A stretch of DNA of 29,282 nt from Dissophora ornata (lineage: Eukaryota; Mortierellomycota; Mortierellomycetes; Mortierellales; Mortierellaceae). Location of the stretch: contig MU616867.1 in assembly GCA_025201705.1 (NCBI GenBank), forward strand, positions 6,446 through 35,727, read 5' to 3'. The position numbers and the translations under genes were made by a program. A model generated the notes under the pieces. That model searched no databases and was not told where the DNA came from. It saw nothing but the letters and a program-made list of their open reading frames with translations. Every line of letters starts with the position of its first letter. Position 1 is the stretch's first letter. This document shows, piece by piece, positions 10,797-19,761 of this stretch.

Positions 10797-11885
10797 TTAG
10801 CAATCACAGTCCATGTTGCCACCAAAAAAAAAAAAAAAAAAAAACGTTCTGACGACTCCCTCGTCATCGGCACCAGCATCCCCTTGGGTTTCCGTCGTCT
10901 CGGGCTTCCAAGAGATCAGGTACCGACTACTGGTCGGAACATTCTTTATAGAAAGGTAAAGAGCGACAGGGCTGCTTGCGAACGCTCTTCCGGGGTGGAG
11001 GTACTTGACGGCCTTTCGCTCGAACATGACTTTTTTGAAGAAACGTAAAGCCTTGACCTCGTTCACGTCGTATAGTTGAGTGGAGTCGCTATATTCTTTG
11101 ATGCAAAACTCCCACGGGGTCCCAAATATCAGTTGATGAGATGATGGATTTTTACCGTTTCACCAAGCTGCAAGCTGCTCGATCACACGCGCCAGAGCAT
11201 GTATCCCTTGCTCCAGGGCAAGGCACCATCACGTACCTTCCAGTCCTTGAGATAGGGGAGGTAATTGCGCTTTGTACCCTCGGTGATAACGACGGAGTTC
11301 AGCATCGAGGCAGCATTGAGAACATCCATCTCCCGCTGGCGCACTGGACCCTCTCCAGTATGAGTCTCCAACAGCGGCTCTTTTGGCTCGGCAATGAGTT
11401 CAGTCATGATCTCGGAGTACTGTTGTATGGCTGATAAGGAGCATACGGGTGCACACATCACACATATATTATACGCGTTAATCGGCCATTGCAGCAGTAT
11501 GTCAGCCCAGTTATTGAGCAAGAACTGGCATTGGGGCACTGTGGGTGGGTATGGCGATATGGAATGGACGGGATAGAGGGGGGGAATACCTACCGGCTTT
11601 TTGCAGGAGATGAGACTTGTGCTCCATTGCTTCGCCTGCGGTTGGCGGAATTCCTATCAGCTCTGGCTCCCGCGTGCCTGTTGGAGTATTTGGAGTATCT
11701 TCAAGATTGTCCTTGTCCATGTCCATGTCTAACGTCGGTGTTCCTGCACATTTGTCTACTAGTGCCTCCGCTGCACGCGGCACCGCCGCTGACGAAGACT
11801 CAGCAGGCCATTCGTTGCCTAGCTGTGTAGGAAATGGACTCCCTGCAACTCCTGTTCCCACTCTTTCTGGTGACACTGTCGACAT
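10797..11885 (-). pseudogene. Tyrosine-recombinase-like (Crypton-type) N-terminal fragment
   Basis: Three minus-strand exons fit together in phase: 11885-11594 (from ATG, 'MSTVSPERVG'), 11430-11237 and from 11108, with GTAGGT and GTACGT donors. The first exon is Ser/Ala/Pro-rich. The second ends 'GTKRNYLPYLKDWK' and the third starts 'FCIKEYSD' and continues 'VKALRFFKKVMFERK', like the helical core-binding domain of fungal Crypton-type tyrosine recombinases. No catalytic domain (R..HxxR..Y) is visible. The frame instead runs through the poly-T strand of an A-run at 10824-10844 and stops at 10797, so the gene is probably truncated. An in-frame TGA upstream of the leader supports the chosen ATG. 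The family call rests on pattern memory and is moderate; it could equally be a domesticated host protein. Confidence 0.45.
10824..10844 (+). repeat. 21-base adenine run
   Basis: An uninterrupted run of 21 A on the plus strand. It lies at the 3' edge of the minus-strand recombinase-like fragment, where it appears as poly-T, so it is not a poly(A) tail of a copy of that gene. It might mark the end of a plus-strand retrocopy, or be a simple expansion. Confidence 0.9.
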
Positions 11886-11978
11886 GGTGCTCGAGGCGAC
11901 CAATTGCTGGCAAAGGGTGTTCTCAGTCCGTCTTCGCTTTGTAGGGTTGTAGGGGCTGATGGGTCAACTACATAGTGC
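11731..11978 (-). repeat. Inverted repeat copy 2 (partner of 1045-1290)
   Basis: Same sequence as 1045-1290 but in opposite orientation, close to 90% identical by eye, including leader and start of the recombinase-like gene. This copy keeps the open reading frame. The two copies bracket the nuclease remnant, the GPI deacylase and DBP7. Confidence 0.75.
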
Positions 11979-11990
11979 AACATCACCTAG

Positions 11991-13158
11991 CCCACAACCA
12001 CTTGGTATGGACAAGTGTTGGTCCGAATCCCCTTCTACTTCCTACACATTTACAACGCGACTATCGGTGAAGTCAGGAATCGCCTTGGATCCGCATTCTT
12101 ACACGACTGGGTGCAAGACCATGAGTGGGGATTCTTCGAACGCATCATCTCTGAGTATGAGGCGCTCCGTACGAACCTTCTCATCGGCGGTGGCCGCGAA
12201 GCAGCGACTCTCGGGGACATCTACCAAGGCGCCCTCGGGCGAGCAGAGACTTTGAGCCGTATTGTCAAGCTCAAGAAACTATCGGTCGTCACGGCAGCGC
12301 ACCGATTTTCAGAGTCAGGAGGACTGACGGTTGGCGAACAAGAACAGGGAGTGGACTGGAGGTCTGACGTTGTGATAAAGAACGCAGATGGCGCACAATT
12401 CGGAGATGTATGCGTCTATCGCGAGAGCGCGGACAGCCAGGGCGAGAACCTTCTTTGTGCACTACAGGCGAAAAAGCCGGCGAGTTTACTTTCAGCCAGT
12501 CTCCTCACCAGCGAACACAGGAAGAATTTGGATACCATCGGAAAGATACCAGGATATTCACTGTTAGACCGGCAAGAAATCAAACGAGCACGAATCGTCA
12601 CGATCCTTATCACGACGGCAGATGTTAAGGATGAAGCATTTCAGCTACAGTCAACTCCCGTTATAATGCCACTCGTTGTACTGACATTTTCCATGTAGTG
12701 ACACCACTTGAATTCTCACTATATTTTTTTACTATGCATTTCTTCTCGTTGCAACGACATTCCCATACAATCGCCTATAATGACACCTCCAAATCTCTAT
12801 ACCAAACGTGTCATTATAACGGGAGTTGACTTTACTCAGCGGTGAATCTTTTCCAGAGGATTGTCTCCTGATCTACCGATGTAATTTCAACAAGTTCTTT
12901 GGTGACGCTTTCAGCATTTCTGCCGCTCTTGCAGTTTCAAAGGATTTCAATTGGAATTTCGCTACTCGGGAGACCTTGAAGAAGAAGCGCAGGCTTGGGG
13001 ACGAAGACGTGGAACGAATCCTCGAGAATATGCCCTACCGCTCGAATGACGACCTTATCCAAAAGGTTCCTTCAGTGTGCACTAAGGTCCTTGATAAGGA
13101 GATGGGGTTTTTGCCGTACCAAGACTTCCAGCCTGAAAAAAAGCGCTGCGTGGAATAA
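11991..13158 (+). pseudogene. Crinkler (CRN)-like effector C-terminal region, truncated and interrupted
   Basis: After a TAG at 11988, one plus-strand frame is open from 11991 to 12698 with no early ATG. A second frame (after the element at 12648-12832) continues the same protein to TAA at 13156-13158, followed by AATAAA. The order resembles the nuclease-type C-terminal domain of CRN effectors. It has a helical lead ('AFLHDWVQDHEWGFFERI', 'NLLIGGGREAATLGD'), then strands 'DWRSDVVIK', 'FGDVCVY', 'LLCALQAKK' (QxK in place of (E/D)xK), 'RIVTILIT', and 'LLIYRCNFNKFFGDAF'. The CRN N-terminal translocation header is missing. Two breaks are visible: lack of any 5' part, and the inserted MITE, which shifts the frame into a stop at 12696-12698. 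The family call is from known CRN architecture and is moderate. Confidence 0.55.
12648..12832. mobile_element. 185-bp MITE, Tc1/mariner-pogo type, inside the CRN remnant
   Basis: The ends are inverted repeats: the left begins CAGTCAACTCCCGTTATAAT and the right end is its reverse complement with the outermost base changed (AAGTCAAC...). The match runs about 25 bp with one further mismatch. TA lies on each side (12646-12647 and 12833-12834), the target duplication of the Tc1/mariner superfamily, and the CAGT start with CCGTTATAA is typical of pogo-like ends. It encodes nothing. Counting one TA, the host frame before and after is compatible, which fixes the boundaries. Confidence 0.9.
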
Positions 13159-13268
13159 ATTCTGCCATCGCTGCAGGCAGGGCTTTCTGCGCTATATTGG
13201 TGGCGCAAGGCATGTAAATAAGACGACTTCAGCCACAGGCCCAGTCGCATATAAATTAGCAGGTGTGC

Positions 13269-13274
13269 AATAAA
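13269..13274 (+). terminator. Poly(A) signal of the CRN-like gene
   Basis: AATAAA lies 111 bases after the stop of the CRN-like remnant, in A/T-richer sequence, and is a plausible polyadenylation signal left from the intact gene. Confidence 0.4.
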
Positions 13275-13472
13275 GGAACCTCTTCTTTTTGTCCTATTAT
13301 TCACTTTCCAAGTCGTTTTATTGGACTCCCTCTCGTTCCCCAACAACTGAATATTTCCCTCGCCAATGATTACATTCACAGGTCCCAATACGCCACGCGC
13401 CTTGTCATGCAATCCAGTGAATAACACTTTGAACTCCAATCTTTTTAACTCATCACTCTCGGGAGCTATTTT

Positions 13473-13550
13473 TTGATTCTCGGGATGGATTGGTTGAAGA
13501 AGCACAACCCATCCATCGACTGGGTTCAAAGAAGGGTGTCCCTTCCCTCC
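13473..13550 (+). pseudogene. Ty3/gypsy retrotransposon pol scrap
   Basis: About 26 codons read 'ILGMDWLKKHNPSIDW' and then 'RRVSLPS'. This is the hallmark end of the aspartic protease region of Ty3/gypsy Pol ('ILGMDWL..H...IDW..R.V'). Nothing recognisable of reverse transcriptase or integrase follows. At 13552 the sequence switches to a piece identical to the neighbouring DUF3712 gene. Confidence 0.8.
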
Positions 13551-13551
13551 G

Positions 13552-13595
13552 GTGTTGTTGGGGGCATCACCTGGCATAGTGAAACTCTCGATAGT
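13552..13595 (-). repeat. 44-bp exact duplicate of DUF3712 gene exon
   Basis: Bases 13552-13595 are identical over 44 bp to 15572-15615 inside the second exon of the DUF3712 gene, on the same strand. They encode 'TIESFTMPGDAPNNTG' there. Here the piece abuts the gypsy scrap and has no further obvious homology, so it is a captured or residual fragment. Confidence 0.9.
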
Positions 13596-13926
13596 AGAAA
13601 TCTTTCCGGCCAGATTTGGCAGTTTCGATTTTCGAAGCACCACGCGATCAAACACAGGGCAAGCCAGGGGAAGAGCGTCCTCCAGTTGGTGAGGTTACAC
13701 AGTGTAATAAGATCCAGGCACGAACACCATGTCATCCATAATGTCTGTCACTGACCCTGCATTGCGTTCAGGGCTTGGGTGGCTACAAGCGTCATTTCAA
13801 TGTGGGCAATAACCTGTGTGCAACAGTCGTGCCAATCGGCGGAAAAATGTATCAACCACTACAAGTCTATCGAGCGCAGCTCGCTTTTATTTTCATACGT
13901 TAATTGCAGGGGTTTAATTATTTTTT
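13596..13926. other. Mosaic spacer, unassigned
   Basis: Open frames exist on both strands (for example minus-strand codons from about 13655 to 13035 running through the gypsy and duplicate pieces) but cross unrelated fragments, so I do not call them genes. A T-run followed by A at 13921-13934 lies at the stop of the DUF3712 gene. Confidence 0.5.
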
Positions 13927-16378
13927 TTAAAAAATGGTCATCTTGGTCAGAATATCCTGCTGCTGCACATAATGGATGGTTGCGGGGTAGCCGTTAGGAC
14001 CTCCAACGCGAACGCTTATCATCGCATCGAGGTCAAAGGGCACCATTGCACCGCCAAGGGCCATCAGTGGGTATGTGGGTATGAATTTCGTCGTAAGGAA
14101 GATACCAAAGTCCAATCCCGAAGGATGCTGGAGAATCAAAGGAGGAGTCGTGACTTCGCCATTGGCTGGCACAGTCTGCTCGTAGGTTGCAGTGATCGTG
14201 CCGAAGAAATTGCCCTTCCATGAGACCTGGGTCACTTGTCCGCTGATGTACAGATCTGTGGCCAAGGGGTTGATCATGTTGACAGTGGTCGTTGACTGGC
14301 GGTTTCCCAGGAGAGTGTTTGCGTTGGAAACGGCCGTTCCGGAGGTGACCAAATTGGGTGGGGGCATTAAGCCTGGGGCTGAGGATGAGATCGAGACCAA
14401 GGACATGGCGGTCTGCAGCTCGGGAAGAGCGGTGGAATCCATAGATCCAAAGACCTTAAGGGGGAACACAGCGCCTGTCAGGTACTGGCTCAAGAACTCA
14501 TCACGGAGGGTAGTGTTCGTGGGGTGGAACAGGAACTGTGTGGCTGTGGGGTTGGGGCCAGGAACAATATTCAAGTTCGGAATGGCAAGCTCTCCGAGAT
14601 ACTGGTTTGTAACCTTATCGTACACAGTCAGGAGCACGCTGCCGCCAGAGACACTCAGGGATGAGGGGTTAGGAAGAGCCACTTGCTGGTTCATGGTGAT
14701 GAGGTCGGTGCTACCTGAGGCAACAACGACATTGGTGACGGCAGCATTGATCGCGTTGAAGTTGAGACCCTTCATGGTGACGTTCGAGTTGAAGGGAATA
14801 CCAGTCAACTTGACAGTTCCCATAGGAGTAGTCGAGATGGCATTAGCAAGGCCAGTAACGACAAAGGTCTGCTGGGCGTTGATAGTGAGGTCGGCGATGA
14901 ACTGATCGAAATCATCCTTGGCATCTTGCTTGACGACGAGAGGGGATGGAGGCAAGCTGAAGAAAATCAAGCCGCTAGGAATATCGGACATGGCGGCGCT
15001 CCAGATGGCAGAGTTGATATCTCCCAGAACCTTGCCTTTGTAGACAATGGACATGGTGTTACTAACATTCTGCATTCCAACGGTGATGTTGAAGGGCAAC
15101 TTGAATCCAGCTGTAACCTGGGTCGAACTGGCGGTGGGGGCGTAGGGAGTGGAAGTATTGAACACCATGCCCATGTCCTTGATGTTGATATCACCAATGA
15201 CGTTCAATGGTGTAGGTGACTGCAGTGGCACATTGAGTGTGAGGGCCAAGAGACCGTTGCTCAGCCAGGAGACAGCATTGACGCCGTCAGGCTTGACCGA
15301 AACACCCTTGGCGCTGGTCATGGTGACATTTCCGGCCAAGAAGTTGGACATCAGCGTCGATACATTGTCGAGATCGGTCTGGTTGGTCTGGCGGAAGAGG
15401 ATTCCCTCGAGTATCAGAGGTGACGGCGAATCGCCAATAAGGACGGCGTTATTGGCAGTGACTTGGCCAAGATAGGTGCCTTGGAAGAACATGTCAAGGA
15501 CCATGGTTCCGAGAACCATACCGATGGGAGAGGGGTTGTTCATGGACGTGACAAGGCGGACGTATGCACCAGTGTTGTTGGGGGCATCACCTGGCATAGT
15601 GAAACTCTCGATAGTGACCTTTCCGAAACCGTTCATGCCGAGCATATTAAGCTCCTTGGTGAGGCTGATGTTCTTGATTGTGCGACCGATGGCCTGCACA
15701 TTGACTGTAGATGTCAGGGTCCAGGTGAAGCTTTCGATAGACAGCTACGGTAAGCATGCGTGGGATGTTGTGTCAGCGTAATTAATTTAAAGATTTTTGG
15801 GTTTCAAGCATTCAAGCATTGCGAACAGATTTTTCATTTACCATTTGCTTAGCAAAGGTGCCAAAGGCATCCTTATCGATAATCGAAAATGTTGTCTCGT
15901 CAATGATCGTAGCTTTTCCACCAGAGGCTTTCACGCTAGCCATGGTCATGCTTCCAAGTTGCTGACCCTCCCAAGACACGATGATGGGCTCTGGAAAGTC
16001 GATCGTCGCTGGGAAGATACCTGCATTGGCAATTCCTCCAACAATAGAGACCTTCATTCCGGCCTCCGTGGCATCTGTCATATTAAGCTGAGTCATCGAC
16101 ATGGTTGAACCATTGACGATGGATTGCACCAGCTTGGGGAGGATGACAAGAAGGAGAAGAGGGATAAAGATGGCGAGGATGATGATAAAGATTATGAAGC
16201 ACTGGATCCAGAACCGCTTAGTCTGATAGAACCGCGTGCTCTTCTCGGCAACGTGGGCGTGTTCTTCGTCATAAACATCAAAGTCATCCTTCTCATCCAT
16301 ATATTCCGTTTCTTCGGGACGATAAGGCACCTCCTCGAGGTTCTTCGTTGATAGTTTTTCGCTTGATTCTGAGGACAT
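13927..16378 (-). CDS. DUF3712 (Tag1-like) single-pass membrane protein
   Basis: Two exons, 16378-15842 and 15744-13927, with one 97-bp phase-0 intron (GTAAAT...TAG), giving 784 aa. An acidic cytosolic N-terminus of about 55 residues is followed by one strong TM segment (about 57-82). The rest is a large, probably lumenal or extracellular part built from repeated LEA/DUF3712-like beta-rich domains, with recurring blocks such as 'MGTVKLTGIPFNSNVTM' and 'NPSPIGMVLGTM' and many N-glycosylation sequons. DUF3712 proteins are fungal; yeast Tag1 is a vacuolar member linked to ending autophagy, but function here is unknown. The ATG is the only Met in a long upstream open frame that is otherwise CT-rich leader. 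A 44-bp piece of exon 2 is duplicated downstream at 13552. Confidence 0.85.
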
Positions 16379-17034
16379 TATGAGAAAATGATGTATGCAC
16401 GAGTGAGGTGTAGGTTTTTGTGGGTCGACCGTTGGTAAATAGAGTGTAGGAGCCGAGAGTGGAAGGGATGGAGGATGTCGTGACAATGAGATTGGGAACT
16501 TATACACAAGAGCTAGAGTGTGGAAGGGTTGGAGTGAGTGGGATCCAGGCGCAACTGGGGAATGGGGAGGAGAAGGAGGAGAATGGAGGATGGAGGAAGG
16601 CAGGTTGTAGAGTGGGACGCGGAAGGACAGTCGTTCTCGATCAAGGAACAAAAAGAAAGAGAAACAGAAAACCGACAAAAGTAGAATTATTGTATGAAAG
16701 AGGCTCTGTGCGGGAATCCTTCGTTGGTGCTGAAACTCAAACCAGCGCTCTTGGCGATCAATGGTAAATGGAACCCCAGACCTGGCTTTTGCCAACTCAC
16801 TTACTTTTTCTCTCTCATATGCTTTCGGGTTTGCGCAACTCGCTTTGCTACACCAGCCAAAGATGCTCGATTGCAAAGTTTAAAGTCCTGCGGCTCGATT
16901 TTGTTTCTTATTTCAAATAAGAGTTTTATTGCATAAAATGCTGAGAATTACTGAACCCTGCTGGTGGGTACTGGTGAACAGAAGGGCCAAACACAAGGAC
17001 AACAAAGAAAGAAAAATAAAAAGAGCATTTGTCC
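16379..17034. promoter_or_regulatory. Leader/promoter of the DUF3712 gene
   Basis: On the minus strand, the 250 bases before the ATG are pyrimidine-rich (purine-rich on plus, about 16440-16640), the usual look of leaders in this window. In the DUF3712 frame it is open but lacks ATG codons. No other gene is seen. Confidence 0.45.
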
Positions 17035-17501
17035 TCACAATTTCTTCGTTACCTGTTTAACAAGTGCACTTTGTTCATCTGAGATTGTAATGTGTTGGTG
17101 CTGCCACCTCCTCCTCCTCTTTCTCCCCCCTGGAGCCGAAGGCAAAGACTGGGCAAACACCTTCTCCACCTGTGAAGAATCAGTCCACCGCTGAAGGTAG
17201 AGCTGGCTTGAATGGGGTGATTCAAATCGCGACTGGCGACTGTACAAACAAGGTTTTCAGTAGGCCAGAGTTGAGCTGAACTGCCCGCATACACGACAGA
17301 TTTCTACAATGGCCATTTTCGCTTCAGACCGTCAAGGACTGTACGCGCCTTATTCTTTAACTGTAGAGACACGCGCTCTTGCGGCTCGGTCTCTTTCTCG
17401 GAGGGTTTAATCACACCCGCCAGACCCCACCTTTTATTTGTGTTTGTTACGTTTCCATTGTTGATATTTGGATTTGGCATTGTTCGTGAACCGTCAGGCA
17501 A
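17035..17501 (-). CDS. Hypothetical small basic protein (tentative two-exon gene)
   Basis: Two minus-strand frames join in phase if a 68-bp intron (17307-17240, GTAGAA...TACAG) is removed: exon 1 17501-17308, exon 2 17239-17035, giving 132 aa. Exon 1 has an Asn-rich start and a Lys/Glu-rich part ('SEKETEPQERVSLQLKNKAR'). Exon 2 has 'QLYLQRWTDSSQVEKVF', a basic run 'GGRKRRRRWQ' that could be a nuclear signal, and a Lys-rich end. I do not recognise it. The donor is not optimal and no poly(A) signal is clear, so it could be chance open frames. Confidence 0.28.
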
Positions 17502-18882
17502 TAGAGCAGGCTCGGCTCACTTTTTGTTTGGCTTTCGACCACGTTTCGTTTGGCCTAGTGCATACTTGAATTTGTCTTTTCTATATCATGGAGCCAGTTA
17601 GGTACCACAAAATGTCTGCGAACATCAACCATATCTCGGTACGCTCACTTCACACATGCTAACGACTCCTGGCTCACCCAATTTGTCCGTCCTCCTCGAG
17701 GACTAAAACACTGCAACATATGCAGTATATATTTGCTATCCTTGCGGTCCATTGCCTTCATCAATTAACCAACAAACCGATCAATCTATTAGGCTGGCCT
17801 TAATAAATAAATAATTTATGGCACCTTACACAAGGTCACAAAACGGTCATCTAGACCCTGAAAGGTGCTGAAAGACCTATTCTTGCATTCAGGGTCACTG
17901 AGAATAAGGCATGTGTCCCTGAACATCTGCACAGTACAGATGTGTGTCTGTGTCACTTTACCCCAACATGGATATCGTCTGTGTGCAGCCACCACATGCA
18001 CTGCGCCATAGGCTCAGTAATCTATAAAACTGTCATTTGCCCATAAATCGCTTTTGGTAGTCCGCTGTCGAACAAACTTCTTGTCCAGTGTGAACATTCG
18101 GCTGAGCCCACCTGGAGCCGACAAGAATGCGGTTTTTTTTTCGTCTACATGCTGCAAGTATCACCCTGCAATAAACAAATGCACAATGTATCTCGTGCTT
18201 AGTGGCGCGAATTGATGGTTTTCGCGACAAACTTAGTAAGTGTTTGGCGAGCTGTCCTCGCTCTACGTGTTGAAAGCTGCGTGACATCGCATTCCTAAAT
18301 CGCCAGACTATTCACTACTGTGTCAAATCGTGCAAAAAACAAAAGCGCATGTGGGAAACATCGAAGAAGTGATTTTGTTCACTTTACACTCCCCAATAAT
18401 GGCATTTTTATTTCTTCGACCTTCCAGGATGGTTGTCACTCATAGGCGAGGGCGTTGTGGCGCTGTACATGCCATCGGAAACATATATGCATTTCGCAAC
18501 ATCCGAAGGGAAGAATGGCAAGAATCCAGGGAGACAAATGAAATTCCTCTGTAAAATCAAGCGCGACAAGAATCCCTTGTTTACAGTAAATCGGCACATC
18601 GACTCCGTATTCCCGCCGTTTCCCCTACACATAACTCCCATTTGCTCCTTGCACTCTCACCTCTGTTTAGTTCGCACCCTCACATCGAGAACTGATCCCC
18701 AGAAAACGGGAAATGACATTGACGATATTAATGGTCTAAATCGCCAATTTAGAAAGATAGACACAGGCAAGTCGCAGTCAAGCGAGAGAGACGTCAATAC
18801 TCTGGACATAGCCAAGACAGGTCCTGGGAAACAGGCGTTGCCAAATTCGAAGTGGATACTGAAAAGAGGTCAGCCGCACTCA
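17502..18882. other. Gene-poor stretch
   Basis: No supportable gene. AT-rich words (AATAAATAAATAATTTA) occur near 17800-17818. A plus-strand frame 18433-18990 is open for 185 codons but only its last 35 codons resemble a known family (see the next entry). Confidence 0.5.
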
Positions 18883-19217
18883 GGAAAATTTGGTTTCGAT
18901 ATGATTCTGTCAAGGGAAAAGTGTGAAAACAGAAGCCTTTCGAAGTTTCGAGACGAGAGTTATGAGGATGCAGCAAAGTGCTGCATCTAGCTGGAAGTGT
19001 CCGAGATCCCCAGAGACCCCGTTCGACTGTCCAAAGTGCGATATGCCGCTCGGCTTTGCGCATTTGCTTGAAAAGACCCTACGCGGGATCTGCGAACGTC
19101 GATATGCTGAGGTCCCATACCCTGAAATGTAAATGCGCCGTAGAATCGTTAGAATCACTTCACAACCTCTATGGCATCATCTGCAGAGTCCATGACCTTC
19201 CGGAACGTATGTTATGA
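18883..19217 (+). pseudogene. Frameshifted remnant of a DUF1766 (GIY-YIG-like) gene
   Basis: Three pieces in three different frames line up in order with the intact DUF1766 gene at 21.8-23.3 kb. 'GKFGFDM...ENRSLSKFR' matches the intact 'VKLGYTSDPDARLHRY'. 'GFAHLLEKTLRGICE' matches 'GFVYLLEKILHAILV'. 'LRSHTLKCKCAVESLESLH' matches 'LWPHILKWEGVIRTLENLY'. The frames change near 18975 and again near 19110, so the copy is dead. It seems to be a distant paralogue rather than a recent copy, as DNA identity is low. Confidence 0.5.
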
Positions 19218-19761
19218 CAATAAATCGCCATTTTCCCCTTCTCTCATTTCGCTGAGATGCACGTTTACGTACCACTTTAAAAATTATTGCAGGCGTGAGG
19301 AAGACTCAACTTTGCTGTGGTGAGCACCTCCAGGTACCTCGCGTGAGAAGCTCTTTTTGCAGATCCAAAGAGATGAATCACACGTTTGCGCACTAAATCC
19401 GTGTACGGCTGGCGTGCACTCATTCCCGGACAGGGTCGATGACTTGCTATCTTGGAACTGCAGCCCCGAAATGAACGCCTCTGTGTGTGTTTGTTTGTGA
19501 TGTGTCTCTACTCGCACACGAGATGTCATGTCGACACTGTACGAATCGTGCTCCCCATGGCGGATTCATTCATGCAAGCATGTGTTCAAGACAAAGGTCA
19601 CACACGCGGCTGCCTCGAACAGGGTTCGTCAACGGCAAAAAGGCCAATGGATTTTTTTTGGTGCCAGTCTGTCTCTCAGTATTCTCACGACTAATACTTT
19701 TCTCACGCAATCGCTTCTTATTCCCCTCATTCCTCTCATTCCTCTCTCCTCCTCAACAGCA
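19218..19761 (+). promoter_or_regulatory. Promoter/leader of the D-amino-acid oxidase gene
   Basis: No gene seen. The last 80 bases before the ATG are strongly pyrimidine-rich, with repeated 'ctcattcct' units at about 19726-19745, ending 'caacagcaATG'. Confidence 0.45.

Noticed and set aside
13035..13655. 206-codon minus-strand open frame
   Set aside because: It runs antisense through the CRN-like remnant, the gypsy scrap and the 44-bp duplicate, so it is a chance frame across unrelated pieces.
15843..16876. Long in-frame extension upstream of the DUF3712 ATG
   Set aside because: It contains no ATG before 16378, and its translation is that of a CT-rich leader; the ATG at 16378 gives the normal acidic head plus TM arrangement.
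17816..18001. Minus-strand frame with 'ECKNRSFSTFQ' as another DUF1766 copy
   Set aside because: Resemblance to the remnant at 18883 is one short word; DNA identity by eye is at chance level.
18433..18882. First 150 codons of a plus-strand open frame as a gene
   Set aside because: Only the end resembles a family (DUF1766); the rest has no domain or convincing start, so only the matching part is listed.
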